This document shows, in pieces, positions 53,834-62,036 of a DNA stretch of 64,000 nt (the stretch's first letter is position 1; every line of letters begins with the position of its first letter). Under the pieces are notes generated by a model. That model did no database searches and was not told where the DNA came from. It saw nothing but the letters and a program-made list of their open reading frames with translations. Source of the stretch: Roseomonas sp. AR75 (GTDB lineage Bacteria > Pseudomonadota > Alphaproteobacteria > Acetobacterales > Acetobacteraceae); contig NZ_STGB01000005.1 in NCBI RefSeq assembly GCF_005222815.1, forward strand, positions 744,001-808,000. The letters are read 5' to 3'. The position numbers and the translations under genes are program-made.

Positions 53834-55459
53834 CTAGAAGCGGGCGATCGCCGATGCCTGGATGCGCTGCTCGATGCCGTACCCGCCCTGGCCGACTGGC
53901 GCGGCGATGGACCCGTCCTGCAGGTCGCGGCGGAAGTAGATGTATTCGATGCCGACATCGAGCCAGCCATTGCTGATCCGGTCGTCGCGCTCTGTGGCGA
54001 AGGGACTCCAGATCAGATTGACCACGCCCATCTGCATGTCGCGGTTGGCCGCCGTCGCCCCGGATCCGCCGGCAGCGAATTGCGAGACGAAGGCAGGATT
54101 GTCGACGCGCGCGTAGCCGTACGCCGCGTTGCTCCGCAGCGTCGGAATCCAGTAGTGGCGATAGCCGATCGATGCGCCGTAAGTCGGCACGGGCGCCAAC
54201 GAGACGTCGGTGACGCCCGGCAGGCCGATGTTGCTGAATGCGGACTGGCCCGATGTGGTGGCGTCGAAGTAGCGGCCGATACCCTCGCCGTAGTAGGCCA
54301 TGAGGCTGACCTGGTCGGCGCCGAAGCCGCGCCAGAGCCCGCGCAGGTTGAGGTTGGTTCCCGCGGCGAAGCCCCAGCCGAGGGTATCTGCCGTGCCCTT
54401 CGGCGTGGCGTTCGTGCCGTTGGTGTCGATGCTCAGCTGCCTGAGCAGCCCGCGTAGCGAGACATCGCCGAAGTCGCCGCGATAGGTCAGCCGCCCGACG
54501 AGGTCGGGGAACGTCGTGGTGGACGGGCTCGCGCCGCCGTCAAGGCTGCTGTCGGGATAGAAGACGCCCGCATTGCTCGTGTAGTCGGTGTAGGGCGCCT
54601 CGAGCGAAAGCTGGCCGGTCAGGCCCTGCGCCAGCCTACCCGTCACGCGTATCTGCGCCTGGCGCACCGCCGAGGCGTTGACGAAGGTCGAGTCGGTCAG
54701 TGTCTCGATGAAGCCGTCGTTCCAGACGCTGTTCGCCTGGCCGACCAGCACGCTGAAGACGTCGCCGCCCAGCTGCACATAGGCCTGGCGCAGGCGCGGC
54801 ATATAGCCGGAAGACGTCGCCGCGCCCGACGGGCTCGGCTGGTCGCCGGCGAAGTCGAATTCGATCTTGGTTGTCGCTGGGCCCAGGCCCGTCGGCGTCG
54901 AGGTGTCGAAGCCGATGCGCGACCGCCTTGCGCTGAACTGTGTGTCACCGGATTGCTGCGTCGCGGCGCTGCCGATCAGCGGGATGCCCTGCACCGAGGG
55001 CGCGTCGCTGCGGTTCACCATGTCGAGGTCGCTGAACAGGTTCGCCTTCACGAAGCCATACAGCCGCACGGAGGTGTCCGTGCCGGGGATGCGCCAGGAA
55101 TTCGGCATGCTGCCGCGCAGCGCCTCGTCCACCTCCTCGCGCGTCACGCGGGGGGCAGCGGCCGGCGCGGGTGCCGGCGTGCCGACGGGCGCGGCCGCCT
55201 GGGCAATGGCGGCCGGCGGCGGGCTCGGCCGCGGCGCGCGAGGGGGCGCGACCGCGGCTGCGGGAGCCTGCGCCGCCGGCCTGGGCGCGCGCGTGGCTTC
55301 GCGCAACGCCGTCTCCAGCTCATCCATGCGCCGCTGCATCGCGTCCAGGCGGCGGAGGAGTTCCTCGTTGCTCTGGGCGTGGGCAGCCGGCGACGCGAGC
55401 AGCACGGCGCTGCACACCCCGCTCGCCAGTATCGCGCGAATGCCTCGAAGCTGTCGCAT
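53834..55459 (-). CDS. DcaP-like outer-membrane porin
   Basis: 541 residues with a signal peptide (ending SPAAHAQ). A coiled-coil stretch (EELLRRLDAMQRRMDELETAL, split near residues 35-55) is followed by a Pro/Ala linker and then a beta-barrel (RLYGFVKANLFSDLDMVNRSD; ARRSRIGFDTSTPTGLG; a terminal Phe, IQASAIARF). This plan fits DcaP-type trimeric porins for dicarboxylic or other acidic solutes. It lies 40 bases upstream of the decarboxylase, suggesting outer-membrane entry for the cluster's substrate. Confidence 0.85.
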   Translation of the reverse strand: MRQLRGIRAILASGVCSAVLLASPAAHAQSNEELLRRLDAMQRRMDELETALREATRAPRPAAQAPAAAVAPPRAPRPSPPPAAIAQAAAPVGTPAPAPAAAPRVTREEVDEALRGSMPNSWRIPGTDTSVRLYGFVKANLFSDLDMVNRSDAPSVQGIPLIGSAATQQSGDTQFSARRSRIGFDTSTPTGLGPATTKIEFDFAGDQPSPSGAATSSGYMPRLRQAYVQLGGDVFSVLVGQANSVWNDGFIETLTDSTFVNASAVRQAQIRVTGRLAQGLTGQLSLEAPYTDYTSNAGVFYPDSSLDGGASPSTTTFPDLVGRLTYRGDFGDVSLRGLLRQLSIDTNGTNATPKGTADTLGWGFAAGTNLNLRGLWRGFGADQVSLMAYYGEGIGRYFDATTSGQSAFSNIGLPGVTDVSLAPVPTYGASIGYRHYWIPTLRSNAAYGYARVDNPAFVSQFAAGGSGATAANRDMQMGVVNLIWSPFATERDDRISNGWLDVGIEYIYFRRDLQDGSIAAPVGQGGYGIEQRIQASAIARF

Positions 55460-55506
55460 GCGCCTCCTTCCGCGGATCTCCGGGGCGGGCGCCCGGGCCG
55501 TCGCTC

Positions 55507-55815
55507 TCATTGGATGGTGTCAGGCAGGGCGGCGCCCGGCGGCCGGGTCCCGTCGCCGGCGGTGCTGAGCATCGCCAGGAGCTCGCTCTCGAGTTCGCTG
55601 ACGAGCGTCCGGTATTCGGCGATCTCGGCGCGCGGCCCGCTTGCGGAGAGCCGTTCCTCGAAGGCCGAGAGGCCCTGCCGCGCCAGGCGGTAGTCCTCGC
55701 AGGCGCTGCGGAAGGAAGGCTGCGTCTCGAACAGGCGCCGGACCAGCGCCGCCTTCTCCGGAAATCGGGAAAGTACCCAGTCCAGATCGGAGCGGATTGC
55801 GGGCTCGTCGGGCAT
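55507..55815 (-). CDS. Small helical hypothetical protein
   Basis: 102 residues, not recognised. Almost wholly helical, with an acidic-basic heptad-like pattern (FPEKAALVRRLFETQPSFRSA; AEYRTLVSELESELLAML). No signal or membrane segment. It is the first gene of the porin-decarboxylase-exchanger direction and may be co-transcribed with them from the AT-rich gap upstream. Confidence 0.55.
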   Translation of the reverse strand: MPDEPAIRSDLDWVLSRFPEKAALVRRLFETQPSFRSACEDYRLARQGLSAFEERLSASGPRAEIAEYRTLVSELESELLAMLSTAGDGTRPPGAALPDTIQ

Positions 55816-55959
55816 GGCTCCCTGACTCCCAGAAACCTAGTCGGCCACGGCTGGATCATCCGGGTCAGGAGACGGCGGCATCCGCCCATGGCGAAGTACG
55901 TCACTGTTAGTTCTGCCGGTCCGCCGCGCCCGGCCGGCGGCTGCACGGTTTCGTCCGGC

Positions 55960-56010
55960 GTTAAATTTCGCTGAATCTAAATTAGTTGTGGTATATATGA
56001 GTCCTGCGGG
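55960..56010. promoter_or_regulatory. AT-rich divergent promoter region
   Basis: About 45 bases of AT-rich sequence (including AAATTTCGCTGAATC and TAAATTAGTTGTGGTATATA) in otherwise GC-rich DNA, between the small helical gene and the TPR gene. TTAAAT/TTGTGG and TATATA strings could serve as promoter elements in either direction. No defined operator is visible. Confidence 0.45.
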
Positions 56011-56040
56011 CACCGCGTGATCGCGGGACGTGGGGTCGGG

Positions 56041-57753
56041 ATGGATGAGGGCGTGCGCAAGGACGATGCGTCTGCGGTTCGTGAAGAACTGCGTCGCATC
56101 CTTGCGTCCCACGACTTCGAGGCATCCGATCGGAACCGGAACTTCCTCAGCTACGTGGTCGAGGAAGCGCTGAGCGGTCGCGCCGACCGCATCAAGGCCT
56201 ACACTATCGCCACGTCGGTCTTCGGCCGGGCGGCGGATTTCGACCCCCAGGTCGACTCCATCGTCCGCATTGAGGCCGGGCGGCTGCGGCGCGCGCTCGA
56301 GCGCTACTACCTCACCGCCGGGCGAGCCGATGGCGTCCGGATCGCCATCCCGCGCGGCGGATATGTGCCCGCCTTCTCAACGCACTCGGCAAGCGCGCCC
56401 GTGCCGGCGGCCGCACCGCTCGCGCCGTGCCGCACGGACAGCCGCCGTGGCTGCGCCATACTGGTTCGCCCTTTCGAGGAGGAGGGCGACCACTCCTCGT
56501 TCCCGAACTTCAGCCGCGGTCTGACGCGCCAGGTGATCGTCGGGTTGACGCGCTTCACCGACCTCTTCGTCTTCGGCGCCGACACCGCCTTCAGCCACGA
56601 AGCCGCGCAGGGCGAGGGCGCAGCGCCCGGCGGCGCGCTGGACTTCGACCTCCTGCTGGCGGGCGGCACGGCGCTCACCGCCGACCGGTTCGTGCTGGAA
56701 GCGCTGCTGAGCGACGCGCGCACGGGCCGCTACATCTGGGGCGGCACCTTCGATCGCACCCTCGAGCCGGGCGAGATCCTGCGCGTGCGGGACGAGGTGG
56801 CGAACAGCGTGGTGCGCAGCCTCGCCCAACCCTATGGCGTGATCTTCAGCGAGCGCGCGCGCGAGGTGGAGGGCAAGCCGCCGGGGAGCTTTTCCTCCTA
56901 TGACAGCGTGATCAGGTTCTACCAGTACTGGCGGACCTACGACCGCGCCCTGATCCGCTCGGTCCAGGATGGGCTGGAACAGGCGATCCGGCGCGATCCG
57001 GACTATGCGGAAGCCTTCGCTTGCCTGTCGCAGGTCCATGTGAACCTGCTGCGCTTCGGCCACGAGCCGTCGCGCACGGCGGCCGACCTCCTCAAGCGCG
57101 CACGGGATCTGGCGCTTCGGGCCGTGGAGCTCGCGCCGCATTGCAGCCGCGGCCACCACGCACTTGCGCTCGCCTATTGGTTCGGCGGCGACGTCGCCGG
57201 CGGGCTCGCCGAACTCCGCACCGGTCTATCGCTCAACCCGAACGACACCGAGATCATGTCCGATCTCGGCCTCCGTCACGCGGTCCTGATGCAGTGGGAC
57301 GAGGCATTGCCGCTGCTGCGGGACTCCTACGCGCGCAATCCGGCCCAGCCCGGCAATTACCGGATCGGGCTGGCGCTCTACCACTACATGCAGGGCCGCC
57401 ACGCGGAGGCCCTCGCGGAAATGCGGCGCATGACGGTCGAGCATGCCATACCGGCCTTCGTCGTCGTGGCGTCCGCCGCGGCGGAGCTCGGCCTAGCCGC
57501 CGAGGCCGAGGCGGCGGTCCAGGCGATCCTTCGGATCGACCCCGCCTATGGAGACCACGCGAAGGCCGATCTGATGGCGCGCAACGCCCACCCGGACATC
57601 GTCGCCGCCATGATCGAGGGCCTCCGGAAGGCCGGCTTGCCCGGCCGTGAAACGGGCTGCCCGCGTGAAAGCCCCGGGCGGCAGCGCGCGATGCCCGGCT
57701 TGCGGATCGACCAGGCCCTCGAGGCGGCATCGGCGCGCGGCATGCCGCGGTAG
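56041..57753 (+). CDS. TPR protein with conserved N-terminal regulator-like domain
   Basis: 570 residues from the ATG at 56041 (an upstream GTG at 56017 is possible). N-terminal domain at residues about 5-120 (VREELRRILASHDFEASDRN, RIKAYTIATSVFGRAADFDP, VDSIVRIEAGRLRRALERYY) is shared with many alphaproteobacterial adenylate-cyclase-like or CadC-like TPR proteins. A middle domain (DFDLLLAGGTALTADRFVLEALL) is followed by TPR repeats from about 290 to 520. No cyclase residues are seen. It may be a signal or transcription regulator, perhaps for the divergent decarboxylase cluster; this is inference. Confidence 0.75.
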   Translation: MDEGVRKDDASAVREELRRILASHDFEASDRNRNFLSYVVEEALSGRADRIKAYTIATSVFGRAADFDPQVDSIVRIEAGRLRRALERYYLTAGRADGVRIAIPRGGYVPAFSTHSASAPVPAAAPLAPCRTDSRRGCAILVRPFEEEGDHSSFPNFSRGLTRQVIVGLTRFTDLFVFGADTAFSHEAAQGEGAAPGGALDFDLLLAGGTALTADRFVLEALLSDARTGRYIWGGTFDRTLEPGEILRVRDEVANSVVRSLAQPYGVIFSERAREVEGKPPGSFSSYDSVIRFYQYWRTYDRALIRSVQDGLEQAIRRDPDYAEAFACLSQVHVNLLRFGHEPSRTAADLLKRARDLALRAVELAPHCSRGHHALALAYWFGGDVAGGLAELRTGLSLNPNDTEIMSDLGLRHAVLMQWDEALPLLRDSYARNPAQPGNYRIGLALYHYMQGRHAEALAEMRRMTVEHAIPAFVVVASAAAELGLAAEAEAAVQAILRIDPAYGDHAKADLMARNAHPDIVAAMIEGLRKAGLPGRETGCPRESPGRQRAMPGLRIDQALEAASARGMPR

Positions 57754-57796
57754 CCTGCCGCGTCGCCACCGGAGCCCGAGAGCTGCGGGCCGGCTG

Positions 57797-59047
57797 CTAC
57801 CGCGTCAGGCCGAGGCCCTGCGGATCCTCCTGCCGGGCGGCCAGGCGGTCGCGCTCGTCGAAGGCCGAGTGCTCGATCACCGCGTCCACATGCTCGAGGT
57901 AGCGCTGCACGCCCTCGGCGCGCGCGCTGTCGCCGACCAACTCCGCGAGGCCGCGGAGTGCCGAGCGTAGCCGCCGCATGACCTGCACCGAGGTGGCGCC
58001 GAAGAAGCGTATCTCGTCGAAGGCGAGCGCCAGGTAGTCGTCCCAGTCCGGCGTCGGAAAAACGACGCGGACCACGCCCTCTGCATCGGCCAGGCGCCCG
58101 TCCTCCAGGTCGTGTCGCGCGAGGCGGCGCAGCAGGTCCTCGATCTGGTCGAGCGCCTGCACCGCCGTGGTCGGGTCGTTGATCGCCGGCGACAGCGCCT
58201 TGATCGCGATGTCCACCAGCAGGCGGATCGGGTATTTCGGGTCCTGCTCGAAGGTGCGGTCGGCACCGAGCCTGATCGCGCGCCGCAGGGCGGTCTCGGG
58301 CACTGTCCCGCGGCCGCCGAGCACGCGCAGCATCACGCTGCCGTCCATCATCATGTCGCCGACGGCGCATTCGATCTTGATGCACGCGCCCGCACCCTGC
58401 GCGAGGGCGATGAGGGCGGGGACGTCGTAGCGCTGGACGTAGCCCGGCGGACCGGCATGGCGCAGGATCTGCGTCACCGGCGCAGCCGGCGGCCCCGCGA
58501 CGGCCCGGCCCGCGCCGGGGCCGTCACTGCCCTGCGCAGAGGCGGCCAGGCTCTCCTCGATGATGGCGCGCCCCTTGTCGCCGATGTAGCGCAGCGTGTT
58601 CGCGATCTGCAGGTCGCCCAGCCGCCGCATCAGGAGACCGAAGGCCATCAGGCTGGCGAACAGCAGCGCGACGGCGAGCACCGTCGAGACGGCCGGCACC
58701 TGGCCGGACCCGCCGCGGTCGGACCAGGCGGTCGCGGCGAGCGCATAGGTGAAGGTCGCGAAGAAGATGCCGAGCGCGTGGAACAGCACGGGATCGCGCG
58801 CGAAGCGGTTGGCGAAGCGCGGCGAGTACGTCACGGCGCTGAACTGCAGCATGACGAAGGCGATGGAGAAGACGATGCCGGTCAGCGCCATCATCCCCGA
58901 CGCGATCGAGGACAGCACCGCAAGCGCCGCGGCGGCCGAGATCCCGAGGTCGATGGGCAGGGCCATCGCGTGTTCGACGCGCGGCAGCAAGAGGGCGCAG
59001 ACCAGGCTGACCGCCGTGTAGACCATGGGAATGAGCCAGACCGGCAT
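57797..59047 (-). CDS. DUF2254 family membrane protein
   Basis: 416 residues: four N-terminal helices (SSIASGMMALTGIVFSIAFVMLQFSAVTYSPR, split as ALTGIVFSIAFVMLQF / SAVTYSPRF) followed by a cytoplasmic domain with DQIEDLLRRLARH and SPAINDPTTAVQALDQ. These are DUF2254 signatures; function unknown. It converges with the TPR gene and follows the SBF-family gene 12 bases away. Confidence 0.88.
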   Translation of the reverse strand: MPVWLIPMVYTAVSLVCALLLPRVEHAMALPIDLGISAAAALAVLSSIASGMMALTGIVFSIAFVMLQFSAVTYSPRFANRFARDPVLFHALGIFFATFTYALAATAWSDRGGSGQVPAVSTVLAVALLFASLMAFGLLMRRLGDLQIANTLRYIGDKGRAIIEESLAASAQGSDGPGAGRAVAGPPAAPVTQILRHAGPPGYVQRYDVPALIALAQGAGACIKIECAVGDMMMDGSVMLRVLGGRGTVPETALRRAIRLGADRTFEQDPKYPIRLLVDIAIKALSPAINDPTTAVQALDQIEDLLRRLARHDLEDGRLADAEGVVRVVFPTPDWDDYLALAFDEIRFFGATSVQVMRRLRSALRGLAELVGDSARAEGVQRYLEHVDAVIEHSAFDERDRLAARQEDPQGLGLTR

Positions 59048-59059
59048 GCGGCGTGTCCT

Positions 59060-59926
59060 TCAGCGCGGGGCGCGCTTCGCATCGCGCGCGAACCAGGCGG
59101 CGGCCGCGAGGCTGCAGGCGATCTGCACCGGCACGCCGAGCACCACCATGACGACCGCGCGCTGGTCCAGCCCTGCCACGGCGAGCAGCGGCGCGACGGC
59201 GGCGCCCAGGTTCCGCGTGCAGAGGCCGAGCCCGAGCACGCTGCGCTGCGCCTGCGCGAGGCCTTGCGGGATGGCGTAGCCCGCCGCGGTGAGCAGCGCC
59301 AGGAACAGGATCTGCGCGCCGATCGCGAAGGTGCCGAAGGTGCTGGCGAAGCCCCGCCCGTAGAGCAGGAGGCAGACCGCCAGCAGCCCGACCGCGGCGA
59401 TCCCGCTCACGCGCCTGGCCACGGGCCGGACCACCGTTGCGAAGGATGGTGCGGCTCGGAACACGGCCAGTCCGGCCAGCAGCGGAAGCAACACCATGCC
59501 CAGCAGCGGCCGTGCGATCGTCCAGGCGTCCACGGCGAGGCCGGGCACCAGCAGCGGCACCCCGACCGGCATCAGGGCCAGCGTGCCGACGGCGCAGAGC
59601 AGCAGCATGGCAGGCGCATAGCCGATGTCGCCATGCGCACGGTCCACCATCGTCGGCAGGAAGGGCGCGCAGGGTGTCATGCCGAGCAGCAGCAGCCCGA
59701 TCGCATAGGGCTCGGCGAGCGGGAGGACGCGGGTCAGCAGCCAGGCGAGGAGCGGCCCGAGCACGAAGGCGAACAGCACGCCATGGGCCAGGAAGCGCGC
59801 ATTGCGCAGCCCCTTCAGCGCCTCCGTCACGCTCAGCCCGAGCCCCATCTCGAGCAGCGATCCCGCCATGAAGATCACCAGCAGAACCTTGAGCGCCAGG
59901 GCGAGGGGGCCGTCCATGCCTTCCAT
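59060..59926 (-). CDS. Bile-acid:sodium symporter (SBF/BASS)-family protein
   Basis: 288 residues from the ATG at 59926 (another at 59917). About nine to ten helices. Characteristic segments: VIFMAGSLLEMGLGLSVTEA, LLLLGMTPCAPFLPTMVDRAHGD and LGLCTRNLGAAVAPLL. The family carries organic anions with Na+. The substrate is unknown. Confidence 0.82.
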   Translation of the reverse strand: MEGMDGPLALALKVLLVIFMAGSLLEMGLGLSVTEALKGLRNARFLAHGVLFAFVLGPLLAWLLTRVLPLAEPYAIGLLLLGMTPCAPFLPTMVDRAHGDIGYAPAMLLLCAVGTLALMPVGVPLLVPGLAVDAWTIARPLLGMVLLPLLAGLAVFRAAPSFATVVRPVARRVSGIAAVGLLAVCLLLYGRGFASTFGTFAIGAQILFLALLTAAGYAIPQGLAQAQRSVLGLGLCTRNLGAAVAPLLAVAGLDQRAVVMVVLGVPVQIACSLAAAAWFARDAKRAPR

Positions 59927-60455
59927 GGGCGTCAGGATCGCGGGGACGGCGGCGGTGCAACCGCCCTCGACGCGTCGTGTCGGAACCGTCGTGTCTCGTT
60001 CATGCGGGCCAAGCTTCGCGGGCGGATCGCAGCATGATCCCGGAGGTGCGGCGGCGCAGTACGTTACCGTAAATCCGCGACGCCGCCGCGTTCGGTCGCG
60101 CCCGAGCGGTGAAGGCCGGAGCAAGGCGGGGGGGTGCCACTCGGCCTTCGGGGCGCCCGCCGCCCCACCGGCCTGCAGGATGGAGGCCCGGGCGACGGGC
60201 GGCCGCACAGCACCGCATGTCACCGTAACTTACCCCAAGGACGCCGACGCGTCCGCTTCGGCGCGCTGCCGCGGTGCTAGGTGTCGTCTGCGCATCGGCG
60301 TCGTGCGGTGTCGGCGACGCGAAGGGTCCACGCGCGAGGCGAGCGCCCGATCCGGGCGGACGGCGCGACGGGAGGTGAGCATGCCTGACGCGAGCACGCG
60401 CGCCCGGCGAGCATCCATCGCGGGGCCAACCCCACCCATGAGGGACCGGACTGAG
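59927..60455. other. Long divergent intergenic region
   Basis: 529 bases between the SBF-type gene and the DUF2252 gene without a supportable coding gene, although GC-rich frames stay open through it. It carries TTACCGTAA at about 60064-60072 and TCACCGTAA at about 60220-60228, strings that look like paired sites of one regulator, and is the natural place for both promoters. Confidence 0.45.
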
Positions 60456-61916
60456 ATGTCAAAGGCGTCGAAGGACAAGGATCGGCGTAGCCAGGACAAG
60501 CAATCGGCGAAGGCGGGCGGCGCCGCGCATCGCGCGGCCGGCGCGCCCCCGCCGCAGACCGCGGCCGTGCGCGATCGCCAGGCCGCGGGCCGCGCCCTGG
60601 CGAAGCACACGCCGCTGAAGGACCACGCCGCCTGGCGCGCGGCGCAGCGCAAGCACGACCCGATCGACCTGCTGGTCGAGAGCAGCACGGGGCGCATCGA
60701 GCACCTGGTGCCGATCCGCTACGGCCGCATGCTCGCCAACCCCTTCGCCTTCTATCGCGGCTCGGCCGGCATCATGGCGGCGGACCTGTCGCGCACGCCG
60801 TCCACCGGCATCCATGTGCAGGCCTGCGGCGACTGCCACGCGGTGAATTTCGGCGGCTTCGCGACGCCGGAACGGCGCGTCGTGTTCGACATCAACGACT
60901 TCGACGAGACCTCCCCCGCGCCCTGGGAGTGGGACGTGAAGCGTCTGGTCGCGAGCTTCGTGCTGCTCGGCCGCTACCGGAACTTCTCGCTCGACGACAC
61001 GCGCGAATGCGCCTGGCGGGCCGCCCGCGCCTACCGCAAGCGCATGGCGCGCTACGCGGAGATGCCCATCCTGGAAGCCTGGTACGACAGCTTCGACCTG
61101 GAGGAGCTGCTGGAGGCGACAGGCAACACCACGCTGCAGAAGAAGCTCCAGAAGAAGGTCAAGGACGGCACCGTGACCTCCAGCCACGAGCTGGAATTCG
61201 AGAAGCTCGCCGTGCGCAGCCGACCGGAGCCGCGCATCCGGGATCAGCAGCCGCTGATCTACCACCTCGACGACGAGCGCGGCCGGTACTTCCGCGACGA
61301 CGTCGCCGAATCCTTCCGTCGCTACAAGGAGTCGGTGCTGCCTTCGGTCGCCACGCTGCTCGATCGCTACAGGCTCGTGGACATCGCGATCAAGGTCGTG
61401 GGCGTTGGCAGCGTCGGCACGCTCTGCGCCGTCGTCCTGCTGATGTCGGGCAACGGCGACCCGCTGTTCCTGCAAGTGAAGGAGGCGCGCCGATCGGTGC
61501 TGGAGCCCTTTGCCGGCGAGAACCCCATCGCGCACCCGGGTGAGCGCGTGGTGCAGGGCCAGCGGCTGATGCAGGGCGCGAGCGACATGTTCCTCGGTTG
61601 GCTCACCGGTGCCGGCAAGGGGCATCCGAACCTCTATGTCCGGCAGTTGAACGACGTGAAGATCAAGCCGCAGATCGAGGTCGCGATCCCCTCCGGCACC
61701 AAGGTCTATGCCCGCTACACGGGGATGACCTTGGCGCGGGCGCATTGCCGCTCGGGCGATCCGGTGCTGCTCAGCGCCTATATGGGCGACAGCGAGGCCT
61801 TCGAGGACGCGATGGCGGATTTCGCCGCCGCCTATGCCGACCAGGCCGAGCGCGACCACGAGGCGATGGTCGCCGCGGTGCGCGCCGGCCGCATCGAGAT
61901 CCGCTCCGAGGCGTGA
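60456..61916 (+). CDS. DUF2252 family protein
   Basis: 486 residues from the ATG at 60456 (60438 possible). A basic, low-complexity N-terminus of about 45 residues is followed by the DUF2252 core: YGRMLANPFAFYRGSA, CGDCHAVNFGGFATPERR, FDINDFDETSPAPWEWDVKR and YVRQLNDVKIKP. The motif set resembles kinase-fold aminoglycoside-phosphotransferase-like enzymes, but no reaction is established. The next gene on the same strand is a SulP transporter. Confidence 0.9.
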   Translation: MSKASKDKDRRSQDKQSAKAGGAAHRAAGAPPPQTAAVRDRQAAGRALAKHTPLKDHAAWRAAQRKHDPIDLLVESSTGRIEHLVPIRYGRMLANPFAFYRGSAGIMAADLSRTPSTGIHVQACGDCHAVNFGGFATPERRVVFDINDFDETSPAPWEWDVKRLVASFVLLGRYRNFSLDDTRECAWRAARAYRKRMARYAEMPILEAWYDSFDLEELLEATGNTTLQKKLQKKVKDGTVTSSHELEFEKLAVRSRPEPRIRDQQPLIYHLDDERGRYFRDDVAESFRRYKESVLPSVATLLDRYRLVDIAIKVVGVGSVGTLCAVVLLMSGNGDPLFLQVKEARRSVLEPFAGENPIAHPGERVVQGQRLMQGASDMFLGWLTGAGKGHPNLYVRQLNDVKIKPQIEVAIPSGTKVYARYTGMTLARAHCRSGDPVLLSAYMGDSEAFEDAMADFAAAYADQAERDHEAMVAAVRAGRIEIRSEA

Positions 61917-62036
61917 GGCACCCGGCGCGAGGGGGAGCAGGATGCGCATGAAGCGGTCCGTGACACGTCCAGCGGCGGCGCCGCGCCGCGCGGCCTGGCT
62001 CGCGCACGGAACCGGCGCCGCGTGCAGGAGGGCGTG

